NCBI GenBank assembly: GCA_937995995.1
Contig: CALKIP010000115.1
Coordinates: forward strand, 1 to 15,662
Length of the DNA stretch: 15,662 nt
Direction of reading: 5' to 3'
Source: an uncultured bacterium
Lineage (GTDB): Bacteria; Gemmatimonadota; Gemmatimonadetes; Longimicrobiales; RSA9
This document shows positions 1 to 6,116 of this stretch, piece by piece. Every line of letters begins with the position of its first letter. Position 1 is the stretch's first letter. Under the pieces are notes generated by a model. The model searched no databases, was not told the DNA's origin, and saw only the letters and a program-made list of their open reading frames with translations. A program made the position numbers and the translations under genes.

Positions 1-281
1 GCATCGCCGACGGCCTGCTCCCGGTCCGCCCGGGCACGCTCACCTTCCTGCACGCACGTGAACTCGTCGATGAGGTCGTAACCGTCGAGGACGATGCCGT
101 CGCCGACGCCGCGCGACGCCTCGCGACCTCCTCCAAGGTGGTCGTCGAGTTCTCCGGCGCCGCCACCGTCGCCGCGCTCCTCTCCGGCGCCTGGGATGCT
201 GCGGGCCGCCGCACCGCCGCCGTCCTTTCCGGTGGCAACATCGACCCCGACCGTCTCGCCCGCCTCCTTTCCGAGGCGTGA
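1..281 (+). CDS. Threonine dehydratase / serine racemase-type PLP enzyme, C-terminal fragment
   Basis: This is the 3' end of a gene that starts before the window; the reading frame begins at base 3 and ends at the TGA at 279-281. The visible 92 residues read IADGLLPVRPG near the start, then a VDEVVTVEDD stretch, a VVVEFSGAATVAALLSG helix and the closing SGGNIDPDRLARLL. That ADGL...VxVxD...EPSGAA...SGGN(I/V)D pattern is the C-terminal half of fold-type II PLP enzymes of the threonine ammonia-lyase/serine racemase group. The glycine/serine-rich SGGN element belongs to the cofactor pocket in that family. There is no ACT regulatory domain after SGGNID, so this is the short, catabolic or racemase-like form rather than the long biosynthetic IlvA. 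The catalytic lysine lies outside the window, so threonine deaminase cannot be told from serine racemase. Codons are strongly C-ending, more so than in the genes that follow. Confidence 0.85.
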   Translation, partial: IADGLLPVRPGTLTFLHARELVDEVVTVEDDAVADAARRLATSSKVVVEFSGAATVAALLSGAWDAAGRRTAAVLSGGNIDPDRLARLLSEA

Positions 282-318
282 GCGGGCCACCCTGGGACAC
301 GCGCGCCGCACCCACGGC

Positions 319-356
319 CCGCCCTGCGGAAAAATGATGCAGAAAAGGGCGGTTTT
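319..356 (+). terminator. Weak terminator-like hairpin after the PLP enzyme gene
   Basis: CCGCCCT at 319-325 can pair with AGGGCGG at 346-352, and four T residues follow directly at 353-356. The loop is long (20 nt), and a competing inner pairing CTGC/GCAG (324-327 with 339-342) exists. Its position, just after the stop at 281 and before the next start at 402, suits a rho-independent terminator. The short T-run and long loop make it a tentative call. Confidence 0.35.
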
Positions 357-401
357 GGGGCGGCGCGCGGTGGCGTCGGTTTTGCCCTGCCGGCGGGGGT
401 C

Positions 402-806
402 ATGATGGACGTGATCGAGAGGACGATCTTCGTCGCCGACGATGACCCCGCGCTCCTGCGGGGGATCGATCTCGCGCTCAAGGGGCGCGGCTATGCCGTG
501 CGCACGGCGCCGAGCGGCCCGGCTCTGCTTACGCTGCTGGAGTCCGAGCGCCCGGATCTCCTGGTGCTGGATGTGATGATGCCGGGGATGTCGGGGCTGG
601 AGGTGCTGCGCCGGATCCGTGAAGATGAGCGTTGGGCACATCTGCCGGTGATGATGGTGACGGCATACCCGCACGTGGATGTCCGTGAGGAGGCCCGGCA
701 GCGCGGCGCGGGCGAGGTCATGCCGAAGCCTTTTCGTCTGAGCGAGTTGCTGGATCGGATCGAACGGTACCTGGGCGGGGAGGCGGGAGGGGCCGAACTG
801 CATTGA
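402..806 (+). CDS. Stand-alone receiver-domain response regulator
   Basis: A 134-residue protein made of one CheY-like receiver domain and nothing else. The acidic metal-binding cluster is D13-D14-D15 after the first beta strand. The phospho-acceptor is D57 in LLVLDVMMPG, the conserved Thr is T87 in MMVTAY, and the conserved Lys is K109 in MPKPF, so all catalytic positions for phosphorylation are present. No DNA-binding, GGDEF or other output domain follows; the protein ends about 20 residues after the K109 loop. It probably acts by protein-protein contact, or as a phosphate relay or sink, in a two-component pathway whose kinase is not in this window. The start is ATGATG at 402; a G-rich stretch (GGGGG) lies just upstream and spaces better to the second ATG at 405, so either may be used. 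Downstream neighbours are unrelated, so it looks monocistronic. Confidence 0.9.
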   Translation: MMDVIERTIFVADDDPALLRGIDLALKGRGYAVRTAPSGPALLTLLESERPDLLVLDVMMPGMSGLEVLRRIREDERWAHLPVMMVTAYPHVDVREEARQRGAGEVMPKPFRLSELLDRIERYLGGEAGGAELH

Positions 807-1045
807 GGCCAGGTTCGATCTCACACAGCCGCACTCCTCACCATCCCCCCTTTACTCTCCCCCTGCGCTCCTGCGCGAAACCATTGACGCTTCGAACAGT
901 CCCCCTGGGAGATTCCGGCACGTACGCCATTGAAGCAGGGCGTGTGCAATCGGGCTCGCGATCTCTCGTCGTCGAGTCGAGCGTGAGAAACGGCCGTCCC
1001 GGGTTGCCGGAACAGCCGTATCTCGTGTAGCTTGGGGACAGTCGC
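807..1045. other. Gene-free spacer between the response regulator and the small acidic protein
   Basis: About 240 bases between convergent genes. Open frames across it have low-quality composition and no recognisable start signals. I see no convincing terminator, tRNA or promoter. Confidence 0.5.
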
Positions 1046-1438
1046 TCAACTTGGGGTCGAATCTCCCAGTGCGCGGAGCCGCTCGGTGCACTCTTCGATG
1101 ATCGGCTCGCGCTCGAGGTGGGAGCGTTCGTAGTCGAGGATCGCACGGAGTTGCGGCACCTCCGGGTCGGCCTCCTCGATCCAGTCGAGGACGCCTTCGG
1201 TCCCGAAGCCATCGTAGCCGAGGATCGGCTCGGCGCCGGGCGTCGCCTCTCCGACGGTGTGTGTGGATTCATCGGCGAGGTCGTCGGGGATGCCCGCGTG
1301 ACGGCGTGATGCCGCGGCCTCGCCGCCGATCTCGACGTTGGCGCCGGCGGGCGAGGGGGGCATGTCGGGTGGGGCGACATCGTAGAACTCGAAGTCCGGG
1401 TCGCGCTCTTCCGGTGCGAACTCTTCACGCTCGGGCAT
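1046..1438 (-). CDS. Small acidic protein of unknown function
   Basis: A predicted 130-residue acidic protein that I cannot assign to a named family. The N-terminal half is Pro/Glu/Asp-rich and looks disordered (PEREEFAPEERDPDFEF, then PPDMPPSPAGANVEIGGEAA). The C-terminal 55 residues look folded: a Gly-Tyr-Asp-Gly turn (ILGYDGFGTEGVLDWI) followed by two predicted helices rich in Glu/Arg (VPQLRAILDYERSHLEREPIIEECTERLRAL). This resembles the short helical tail (GYD...L..L...AYE..H..R...) that I know from the ends of assorted bacterial proteins; that link is by eye only. The ATG at 1438 is chosen because GGGAGA lies 6 nt upstream. A second ATG at 1444 has no correctly spaced site, and the frame remains open further upstream into the phosphatase leader. 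It is divergent from the alkaline phosphatase, with under 100 bp between the two starts. Confidence 0.6.
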   Translation of the reverse strand: MPEREEFAPEERDPDFEFYDVAPPDMPPSPAGANVEIGGEAAASRRHAGIPDDLADESTHTVGEATPGAEPILGYDGFGTEGVLDWIEEADPEVPQLRAILDYERSHLEREPIIEECTERLRALGDSTPS

Positions 1439-1522
1439 GGCCATTCTCCCGTGCTCGGTGGCATACTTCGGGGGTCGAGGCGCAAAAGTCGCGCCGAGTT
1501 GCGGATTCGCGCGGATCAATTC

Positions 1523-1528
1523 AGGAGG
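1523..1528 (+). promoter_or_regulatory. Ribosome binding site fixing the alkaline phosphatase start
   Basis: A perfect AGGAGG lies 4 nt before the ATG at 1533. The frame is open upstream to an ATG at 1437, but only the 1533 start puts a lipoprotein signal peptide at the N-terminus, so this site decides the start. Confidence 0.8.
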
Positions 1529-1532
1529 CAAC

Positions 1533-2678
1533 ATGCGGATCGCGGTAATGGTATCGCTTCTGGCCGGTGCACTCGCCGGCTGTGCTTCAACCTCGGCCGA
1601 AGTGGCGCCGGCGCCGACGCCCGCGGCCACTCCCGAGGCGGCACGGGCTGCCGATCCGGCGCCCACGCGGGTGATCCTCTTCATCGGCGACGGTGTGGGG
1701 GCGAGCTACTGGACGGCCGCTCGGTTCGCATCGGATGCCCTGGCCGTTGAAGCGTTCGACGTCATGGGCCTCGTCGACACGCGGAGCTCGTCGAGTCGGG
1801 TGACGGACAGCGCCGCGGGTGCCACGGTCTACGCGACGGGCGTGCGGACGTACAACGGCGCGATCGGTGTGGGTCCGGATTCGCTGCCTCGGCGCACGGT
1901 GCTCGAGGTTGCCGAGGAGCTTGGGCTGGCCACGGGGCTCGTGGCGACGTCGACGATCACGCATGCGACGCCGGCTTCGTTCGCGGCGCACGTGGTGAGC
2001 CGGAGCATGCAGTCGGAGATCGCTCGTCACATTGCGGCAAAGGAGATCGAGGTCCTCCTGGGCGGTGGGCGCCGCTTCTTCGACGGGAGTGCGGCGAATG
2101 CATCGAACCTGCTCCCCGAGCTCCGGCAGCGCTACACCTACATCGAGACGGCGGATCAGCTTCGCGCACTCAGCACGGACACGGTCGATGCGCTGCTCGG
2201 TCTTTTTGCGGCGGATGGGATGGAGCGGGCGATCGACGGCCGCACGCCGACTCTCGATGAGATGACGCGCACGGCGCTCTCGATCCTGGACCGCAACGGG
2301 GATGGCTTCTTCCTCATGGTCGAGGGTTCGCAACCGGACTGGCGCGGGCACGCCAACGAGCCGATCGAGGCGGTGGTCGCCGAGATGCTCGACTATGATC
2401 GTGCGATCGGCGTCGCCCTGGAGTACCAGGAGCGGAACCCGGAGACGCTGATCGTGGTCGTGGCCGACCACGAGACGGGTGGCCTGGCGATCCATACGGA
2501 CGAGAACGGCGAGATCGTGGCCCACTACACGACCGACTACCACACCGGCCAGATGATCCCGCTCTTCGCCCGTGGCCCGGGTGCGGAGCGCTTCGGCGGC
2601 ATGATCGACAACTATCGCGTCGGTGAGCTGCTGATGGAGGTGGTGCAAGGTGCGGCCGTGACGACCGCCGCGCAGTAG
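1533..2678 (+). CDS. Lipoprotein alkaline phosphatase (PhoA-type, PF00245 family)
   Basis: A 381-residue phosphomonoesterase, probably anchored in the periplasm as a lipoprotein. The signal peptide ends in a lipobox L14-A15-G16-C17, followed by a Pro/Ala linker to about residue 45. Active-site residues of the family are all visible. D53 lies in FIGDGVG and the nucleophile S93 in VTDSAAGAT. H144 and T146 lie in THATPASF, E264 in MVEGSQPDW, and D269 and H273 in PDWRGHAN. D312-H313 lie in VADHETGG and H337 in YHTGQ. The positions equivalent to E. coli Asp153 and Lys328 are H144 and W270, the combination known from the cobalt-requiring Thermotoga maritima and Bacillus subtilis enzymes. The core is shorter than E. 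coli PhoA (471 residues including its signal). It ends 18 bp before the amidotransferase gene, so the two are probably co-transcribed. No recognisable Pho box was found in the short leader. Confidence 0.93.
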   Translation: MRIAVMVSLLAGALAGCASTSAEVAPAPTPAATPEAARAADPAPTRVILFIGDGVGASYWTAARFASDALAVEAFDVMGLVDTRSSSSRVTDSAAGATVYATGVRTYNGAIGVGPDSLPRRTVLEVAEELGLATGLVATSTITHATPASFAAHVVSRSMQSEIARHIAAKEIEVLLGGGRRFFDGSAANASNLLPELRQRYTYIETADQLRALSTDTVDALLGLFAADGMERAIDGRTPTLDEMTRTALSILDRNGDGFFLMVEGSQPDWRGHANEPIEAVVAEMLDYDRAIGVALEYQERNPETLIVVVADHETGGLAIHTDENGEIVAHYTTDYHTGQMIPLFARGPGAERFGGMIDNYRVGELLMEVVQGAAVTTAAQ

Positions 2679-2696
2679 CGGCACCGCTTTTGACGT

Positions 2697-3485
2697 ATGG
2701 GTCGGGTCATGAGACCGCTCGTCGCCGTGACCTCGACCATCGTTCCCGAAGCGGGGCCGTACCAGCGGCCCGAGATTGCGCTCTACGCGATCTACGTCCG
2801 CGTCCTTGAACGCATTGGACTGGCGTCACTCCTGGTGACGCCAGTCCATTCGTTCCGCTCCCTACCCATTCTCTTCGACCAGGTCGATGGCCTGGTGCTG
2901 ACCGGTGGTGAGGACATCGATCCCGCACTCTACGGCGAGGATCCCATCCCCCGCCTCGGGCTGGTGAACCCCGAGCGGGACCGCATCGAGATGGCCGCAC
3001 TCAAGCTGGCGCTCGAGCGTGAGCTGCCCATCCTCGCCATCTGCCGCGGGCTCCAACTCATGAACGTCTGCTTCGGGGGCACGCTCTATCAGGATCTGGC
3101 GACGCAGCGTCCGGATACCCGGCTCGAGCACGTGCAACGGGAGACGTGGGAGCGGCGCACGCATCTGGCACGTTTCGCCCGCGACTCGCGGCTGGCGCGC
3201 ATTTTCGGCGCCGACGAGCTGCTCATCAACTCCTTTCATCACCAGGCCATCAAAGATCTGGGCGAGGGGCTGGACGTGGTGGGCGTGGCCGAGGACGGCA
3301 CCGTGGAGGCGGTCGAGGCGCCTGACTTTCCCTGGGTCGTCGGCGTGCAGTGGCACCCGGAGCGTCACGAGGCGACGGCGCCGGCTACGGATCCGGACCG
3401 TCGCCTGCTCGAGGCGTTTCGAGACGTGGTCCATGCCCGGGCCCGTGGCGAATTCCCCCGGACTGTGAGGCGCAGGGTGGCGTGA
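2697..3485 (+). CDS. Class I glutamine amidotransferase-like hydrolase (peptidase C26, PuuD-like)
   Basis: A 262-residue cytoplasmic protein of the gamma-glutamyl hydrolase/PuuD group (peptidase C26), which cleaves gamma-glutamyl amide bonds. Visible family motifs are LTGGEDIDP (residues 68-76), the nucleophile elbow AICRGLQLMNV with C116, the NSFHHQAIK segment (178-186), and GVQWHPE with H220 and E222. This gives a complete Cys-His-Glu triad. It is not fused to a synthase domain, and no synthetase partner is adjacent, so free gamma-glutamyl substrates are likelier than a channelled amidotransferase role. The exact substrate cannot be read from sequence. Two starts are possible: ATG 2697 and ATG 2709, the latter beginning MRPLVAVTS as typical family members do; neither has a strong ribosome site. 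A 14-bp perfect inverted repeat sits inside the coding sequence at 2816-2848. The stop overlaps the next start. Confidence 0.9.
   Translation: MGRVMRPLVAVTSTIVPEAGPYQRPEIALYAIYVRVLERIGLASLLVTPVHSFRSLPILFDQVDGLVLTGGEDIDPALYGEDPIPRLGLVNPERDRIEMAALKLALERELPILAICRGLQLMNVCFGGTLYQDLATQRPDTRLEHVQRETWERRTHLARFARDSRLARIFGADELLINSFHHQAIKDLGEGLDVVGVAEDGTVEAVEAPDFPWVVGVQWHPERHEATAPATDPDRRLLEAFRDVVHARARGEFPRTVRRRVA
2816..2848. repeat. Perfect 14-bp inverted repeat with 5-nt loop inside a coding region
   Basis: TGGACTGGCGTCAC at 2816-2829 is the exact reverse complement of GTGACGCCAGTCCA at 2835-2848, with loop TCCTG. It lies in the amidotransferase gene where the protein reads IGLASLLVTPVHS. No T-run follows, so it is not a typical terminator. 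Confidence 0.85.
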
Positions 3486-4426
3486 TGCCGGGACTCACGG
3501 ATGTCCCCGGGATCCGCGTCGGACACGCCGGCGATGCGGAGGCGGCTACCGGCTGTACCGTCGTGCTGGGACCGTTCCGTGCCGCGTGCGATGTACGTGG
3601 CCTCGCGACGGGTACGCGTGAGCTCGAGACGCTCTCCCCCAGGCACCTGGTTCCTCGCGCCGATGCCATCCTCCTGACCGGTGGCTCGGCGTACGGCCTG
3701 GATGCGGCTTCCGGCGTCATGCGGTGGCTGGAAGAGCGCGGTGCAGGATTCGACACCGGTGCCGCGCGCGTACCGATCGTGCCCGCGGCGGTGATCTACG
3801 ACCTGGGCGTGGGCGCGGCGGATCGCCGACCCGACGCCGCCATGGGTCGCGCCGCCTGTGACGCCGCCTCCGACGGAGTGATCGCCGAGGGCCGCGTCGG
3901 CGCAGGCACGGGCGCCACCGTGGGCAAGCTGCGCGGTATGACCGGCGCAATGCCCGGTGGCGTGGGCACCTGGTCGGTCGCCGGGCCGGCATGCACCGTC
4001 GGCGCACTCGTCGTCGTGAACGCCGTTGGCGACGTCCTCGACGAGGATGGCCGCATCGTTGCCGGCGCCCGTGACGAAGACGGTCGGTTCATCGACACCG
4101 CCCGTGCGATTCGCGATGGTGCCCTCGCCACGGCCGGTGGCCCGCTCGAGCCCGGCGTCGAGCCGGGACAGAACACGACGCTAGCCGTCATCGCCACTGA
4201 TGCGCCCCTGGACCGGCCGGGTCTGGAATCGCTGGCCCACATGGCCTCGCACGGGATGGCGCGCCGCATTTCTCCCGTCCATACCACATTCGACGGCGAC
4301 ATCACCTTCGCCGTCTCGACTTCGGCGGTCCACCACGAGGCGAGTCCCGCCCTCCTCCTCACACTCGGAGTCCTCGCGGCTCACGCCCTGGAGCACGCCA
4401 TCGAACGGGCGGTGACGTCGGGGTGA
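3485..4426 (+). CDS. P1 family peptidase (DmpA/S58-type N-terminal-nucleophile hydrolase)
   Basis: A 313-residue member of the DmpA/P1 (peptidase S58) family of self-processing aminopeptidases. The start is the ATG at 3485, whose A is the last base of the upstream TGA, with AGGG about 8 nt before it; tight translational coupling is expected. Family features seen in order are GLTDVPGIRVGHA at the N-terminus, TGCTVVL, GLATGTRELE, LTGGSAYGLDAASGVMRWL, VPIVPAAVIYDL, GRVGAGTGATVGKL, and GQNTTLAVIATDAPL near residues 229-243. In family members carrying NTT, autocleavage before the Thr generates the catalytic N-terminal residue. Here that would be N230/T231, giving an alpha chain of about 230 residues and a beta chain of about 83. 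There is no signal peptide, so it is cytoplasmic. The substrate is unknown; relatives cleave N-terminal D- or beta-amino acids or short peptides. Pairing with a gamma-glutamyl hydrolase suggests peptide or amide salvage (inference). Confidence 0.9.
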   Translation: MPGLTDVPGIRVGHAGDAEAATGCTVVLGPFRAACDVRGLATGTRELETLSPRHLVPRADAILLTGGSAYGLDAASGVMRWLEERGAGFDTGAARVPIVPAAVIYDLGVGAADRRPDAAMGRAACDAASDGVIAEGRVGAGTGATVGKLRGMTGAMPGGVGTWSVAGPACTVGALVVVNAVGDVLDEDGRIVAGARDEDGRFIDTARAIRDGALATAGGPLEPGVEPGQNTTLAVIATDAPLDRPGLESLAHMASHGMARRISPVHTTFDGDITFAVSTSAVHHEASPALLLTLGVLAAHALEHAIERAVTSG

Positions 4427-4446
4427 GGTGACCTTCGGCGGCCGAG

Positions 4447-4468
4447 GCGTTAACTTGAACGTTTAAAG
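4447..4468. promoter_or_regulatory. AT-rich island, possible promoter region of the HAD gene
   Basis: In an otherwise very GC-rich stretch, a segment containing TTAACTTGAACGTTTAAAG stands out, about 70-90 bp before the HAD start. A TTGAAC hexamer could serve as a -35 element, but I find no good -10 at proper spacing. It is reported only as the likeliest regulatory spot in the 111-bp gap. Confidence 0.3.
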
Positions 4469-4537
4469 CATGGCGACCCGACGACGGGCGAGATACGATC
4501 GGGAACGCCGTTTCATCGACCTTGAAGCAACAGACGG

Positions 4538-5233
4538 ATGAAGCGACTGATTCTCTTCGACATCGACGGCACCCTGCTCAGCACCAACGGTGCGGCCAAG
4601 CGGGCCTTCCACAGGGCGCTCCTCGAGGTGTACGGGACGGCCGGCCCGATCGCCACGCACCCTTTCGACGGCAAGACGGACCCGCAGATCGCACGTGAGC
4701 TGCTGAAGGAGGCCGGTCTGCTCGACGAAGCCATCGATCGGGGCCTCGAAGCTCTGTGGCGCTGCTATCTGCGCGAGCTCGCCATCGAACTTGCCCGGCC
4801 GGGACACCAGACCGAACTGCTGCCCGGGGTGCGTGAGGTGCTCACGGCACTCGAAGCGCGCGCACAGGATGCCGTGGTCGGCCTCCTGACCGGGAACGTC
4901 GAGCAAGGCGCCGCATTGAAGCTGGGGTCGGTGGGGCTGGATGGACGGTTTCCATTCGGCGCCTTCGGCTCCGACCACGAGCGCCGCGACCAGCTTCCGG
5001 CCATTGCCGTGCGCCGTGCCAAGGAACTCACCCAACGCGAGTTCCAGGGGAAGGACATCGTCATCATCGGAGACACGCCCTACGACGTGACGTGCGGCGT
5101 GTCACTCGGCGTGCGCGCCGTCGCCGTCACGACGGGCAGGTACGATCGCGTGGCGCTCGAGGAGGCTGGCGCGGACGCCGTCCTCGCGGATCTCTCCGAA
5201 ACGAATCGCGTGCTCGAGCTGCTGCTGGACTAG
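4538..5233 (+). CDS. HAD-superfamily phosphatase (subfamily IA, phosphoglycolate phosphatase-like)
   Basis: A 231-residue cytoplasmic hydrolase with all HAD core motifs. Motif I is LFDIDGTLL with nucleophile D8 and acid/base D10; motif II is LLTGN with T118; motif IV is VIIGDTPYDV with D179 and D183 as metal ligands. A helical cap lies between motifs I and II (about residues 15-95), which puts it in subfamily IA with Gph-like and beta-phosphoglucomutase-like enzymes. GDTPYDV is typical of the phosphatases in this group. Length matches the family (220-235 residues). Phosphoglycolate phosphatase is one possible role, but HAD-IA enzymes are promiscuous and the substrate is not certain. A 111-bp gap separates it from the peptidase operon, so it may have its own promoter. 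No strong Shine-Dalgarno precedes the ATG. The gene ends at the edge of a highly structured convergent spacer. Confidence 0.9.
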   Translation: MKRLILFDIDGTLLSTNGAAKRAFHRALLEVYGTAGPIATHPFDGKTDPQIARELLKEAGLLDEAIDRGLEALWRCYLRELAIELARPGHQTELLPGVREVLTALEARAQDAVVGLLTGNVEQGAALKLGSVGLDGRFPFGAFGSDHERRDQLPAIAVRRAKELTQREFQGKDIVIIGDTPYDVTCGVSLGVRAVAVTTGRYDRVALEEAGADAVLADLSETNRVLELLLD

Positions 5234-5473
5234 GGCGACTCCTGGACCGGCGCGCCCCGGCGATCCGCCGCTCAGAGAGCCGTGCCGGGGGGCCACACAG
5301 CGGGTCGGTCTCGGTCCCGAACTCCGGCTCCGACTTTGAGGCCGGGCAGTCGGAGCCGGAATCGGGCCCGGCCTCCTGGGCTCGGTCTCGCGAGCCCAGG
5401 AGACCGAGCCCGGCAGGTCGAGCCTGGGACACCGAGCCCGGGAGACAGGGCTCCGACCGGGGCCTGACCCACT
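5234..5473. repeat. Convergent intergenic region packed with nested inverted and direct repeats
   Basis: This 240-bp gene-free spacer lies between convergent genes. A first hairpin pairs TCCGGCTCCGAC (5323-5334) with GTCGGAGCCGGA (5349-5360), 12 bp perfect, and can extend by TCCGA/TCGGG-type pairs (5316-5320 with 5362-5366). A second pairs CTCCTGGGCTCG (5373-5384) with CGAGCCCAGGAG (5391-5402), 12 bp perfect with a 6-nt loop. A third, mutually exclusive with the second, pairs CTCGGTCTC (5381-5389) with GAGACCGAG (5400-5408). The word CCGAGCCCGG recurs directly at 5404 and 5432 (28-bp period). Bidirectional termination or a small REP-like or structured RNA element are the main readings; I cannot choose between them. 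Confidence 0.75.
5373..5402. terminator. Strong GC hairpin, candidate bidirectional terminator
   Basis: A 12-bp perfect stem with a 6-nt loop (GTCTCG) sits midway between the stop of the HAD gene (5233, plus) and the stop of the small membrane protein (5474, minus). It has no T-run on either side, so it is not a canonical rho-independent terminator. Position and stability still favour ending transcripts from both sides. Confidence 0.4.
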
Positions 5474-5962
5474 CTAGCCCTCCAGCACCTCCACGCCGCC
5501 GGCGGCGAGCTCCACCTTCACATCACGGATCACGATCGCGCTCGTCGGTACCACCAGCCCCGCTCGCTCCAGCCGGTCTGCCTGTTCTTCGGGGGAGAGC
5601 AGGGCGATGTGCCCCACGATCCGTACCGCATCGCCCGTCTCGAGGCGCGTCGTCGCCTCGCCGCCGACGAAGATGATGTTGTCACGAAGATCTCTCACCC
5701 AGAACCCGGCGGGTGAAGTGTCGCCCACGACCGTGCCGTCGATGAAGACGAGGCGCCCAAGGTCGTCCGTCGCATCCGGAAGGAGATGGTGGAGCTCGGT
5801 GGCACGCTCTCTGGCCCCTGAGGGAAGCACCTCGGCCGCGATGGTCGTGGATGTGGCGAATCTGGGCGAGCCCCCGCCGATGCCGAGGAGTTCGGCGACG
5901 CCCCAGAGGAAGAGGACGAACGCGATCAGACTGATGAGCCAGGACCAGGCCCGGCCTCCCAC
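5474..5962 (-). CDS. Membrane-anchored small beta-domain (OB-like) protein of unknown function
   Basis: A 162-residue protein with one N-terminal membrane segment (about residues 6-27 of the chosen start, WSWLISLIAFVLFLWGVAELL). A linker of about 35 residues and a compact beta-rich domain follow. The domain reads RLVFIDGTVVGDTSPAGFWVRD, then IIFVGGEATTRLETGDAVRIVGHI, a pattern like the OB-fold proteins in which a short barrel strand leads to a GFWVRD turn and an R(V/I)xG strand. I have no confident family name. The domain probably faces the periplasm. The GTG at 5962 is preferred because AGGGGG lies exactly 6 nt upstream; the frame also has a GTG at 5980 with a poorer site. It is preceded on the same strand by the PRC-barrel gene (115-154 bp gap), which may share its transcript. 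Small proteins of this kind are often annotated only as hypothetical. Confidence 0.7.
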   Translation of the reverse strand: MGGRAWSWLISLIAFVLFLWGVAELLGIGGGSPRFATSTTIAAEVLPSGARERATELHHLLPDATDDLGRLVFIDGTVVGDTSPAGFWVRDLRDNIIFVGGEATTRLETGDAVRIVGHIALLSPEEQADRLERAGLVVPTSAIVIRDVKVELAAGGVEVLEG

Positions 5963-6116
5963 TTCGGTCCCCCTATGCACTTCCGATCCCGCTCCTTTCG
6001 CCTGCCATGCTGCCCCTGCGGACGGGATCGTACCGGTCGAAGTGCCGCCGCGAAACCAAGCCTGAGTTCGCCCCGCGTCCGGGTGCCGGGGGCGCTACCG
6101 AGGCCGGCTTCGCCGA

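Noticed and set aside
811..822. GGTTCGATCTC-like T-loop sequence suggesting a tRNA
   Set aside because: The flanks do not form a T-stem, and no anticodon or acceptor arm can be drawn around it.
803..1030. Plus-strand 75-codon frame in the spacer after the response regulator
   Set aside because: It overlaps the response-regulator stop, lacks a ribosome site and has no protein-like pattern.
1587..2684. A 365-codon minus-strand frame antisense to the alkaline phosphatase
   Set aside because: It has His/Arg-rich composition typical of antisense frames in GC-rich genes, while the sense strand carries every active-site residue.
5092..5676. Plus-strand 194-codon frame across the structured spacer
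   Set aside because: Its translation is Arg/Pro/Ser low complexity, and it overlaps the HAD gene and the minus-strand gene; the repeats are better explained as non-coding structure.
5984..6030. 8-bp inverted repeat CGATCCCG/CGGGATCG upstream of the small membrane protein
   Set aside because: It has a 31-nt loop and a short stem in GC-rich DNA; this could easily be chance.
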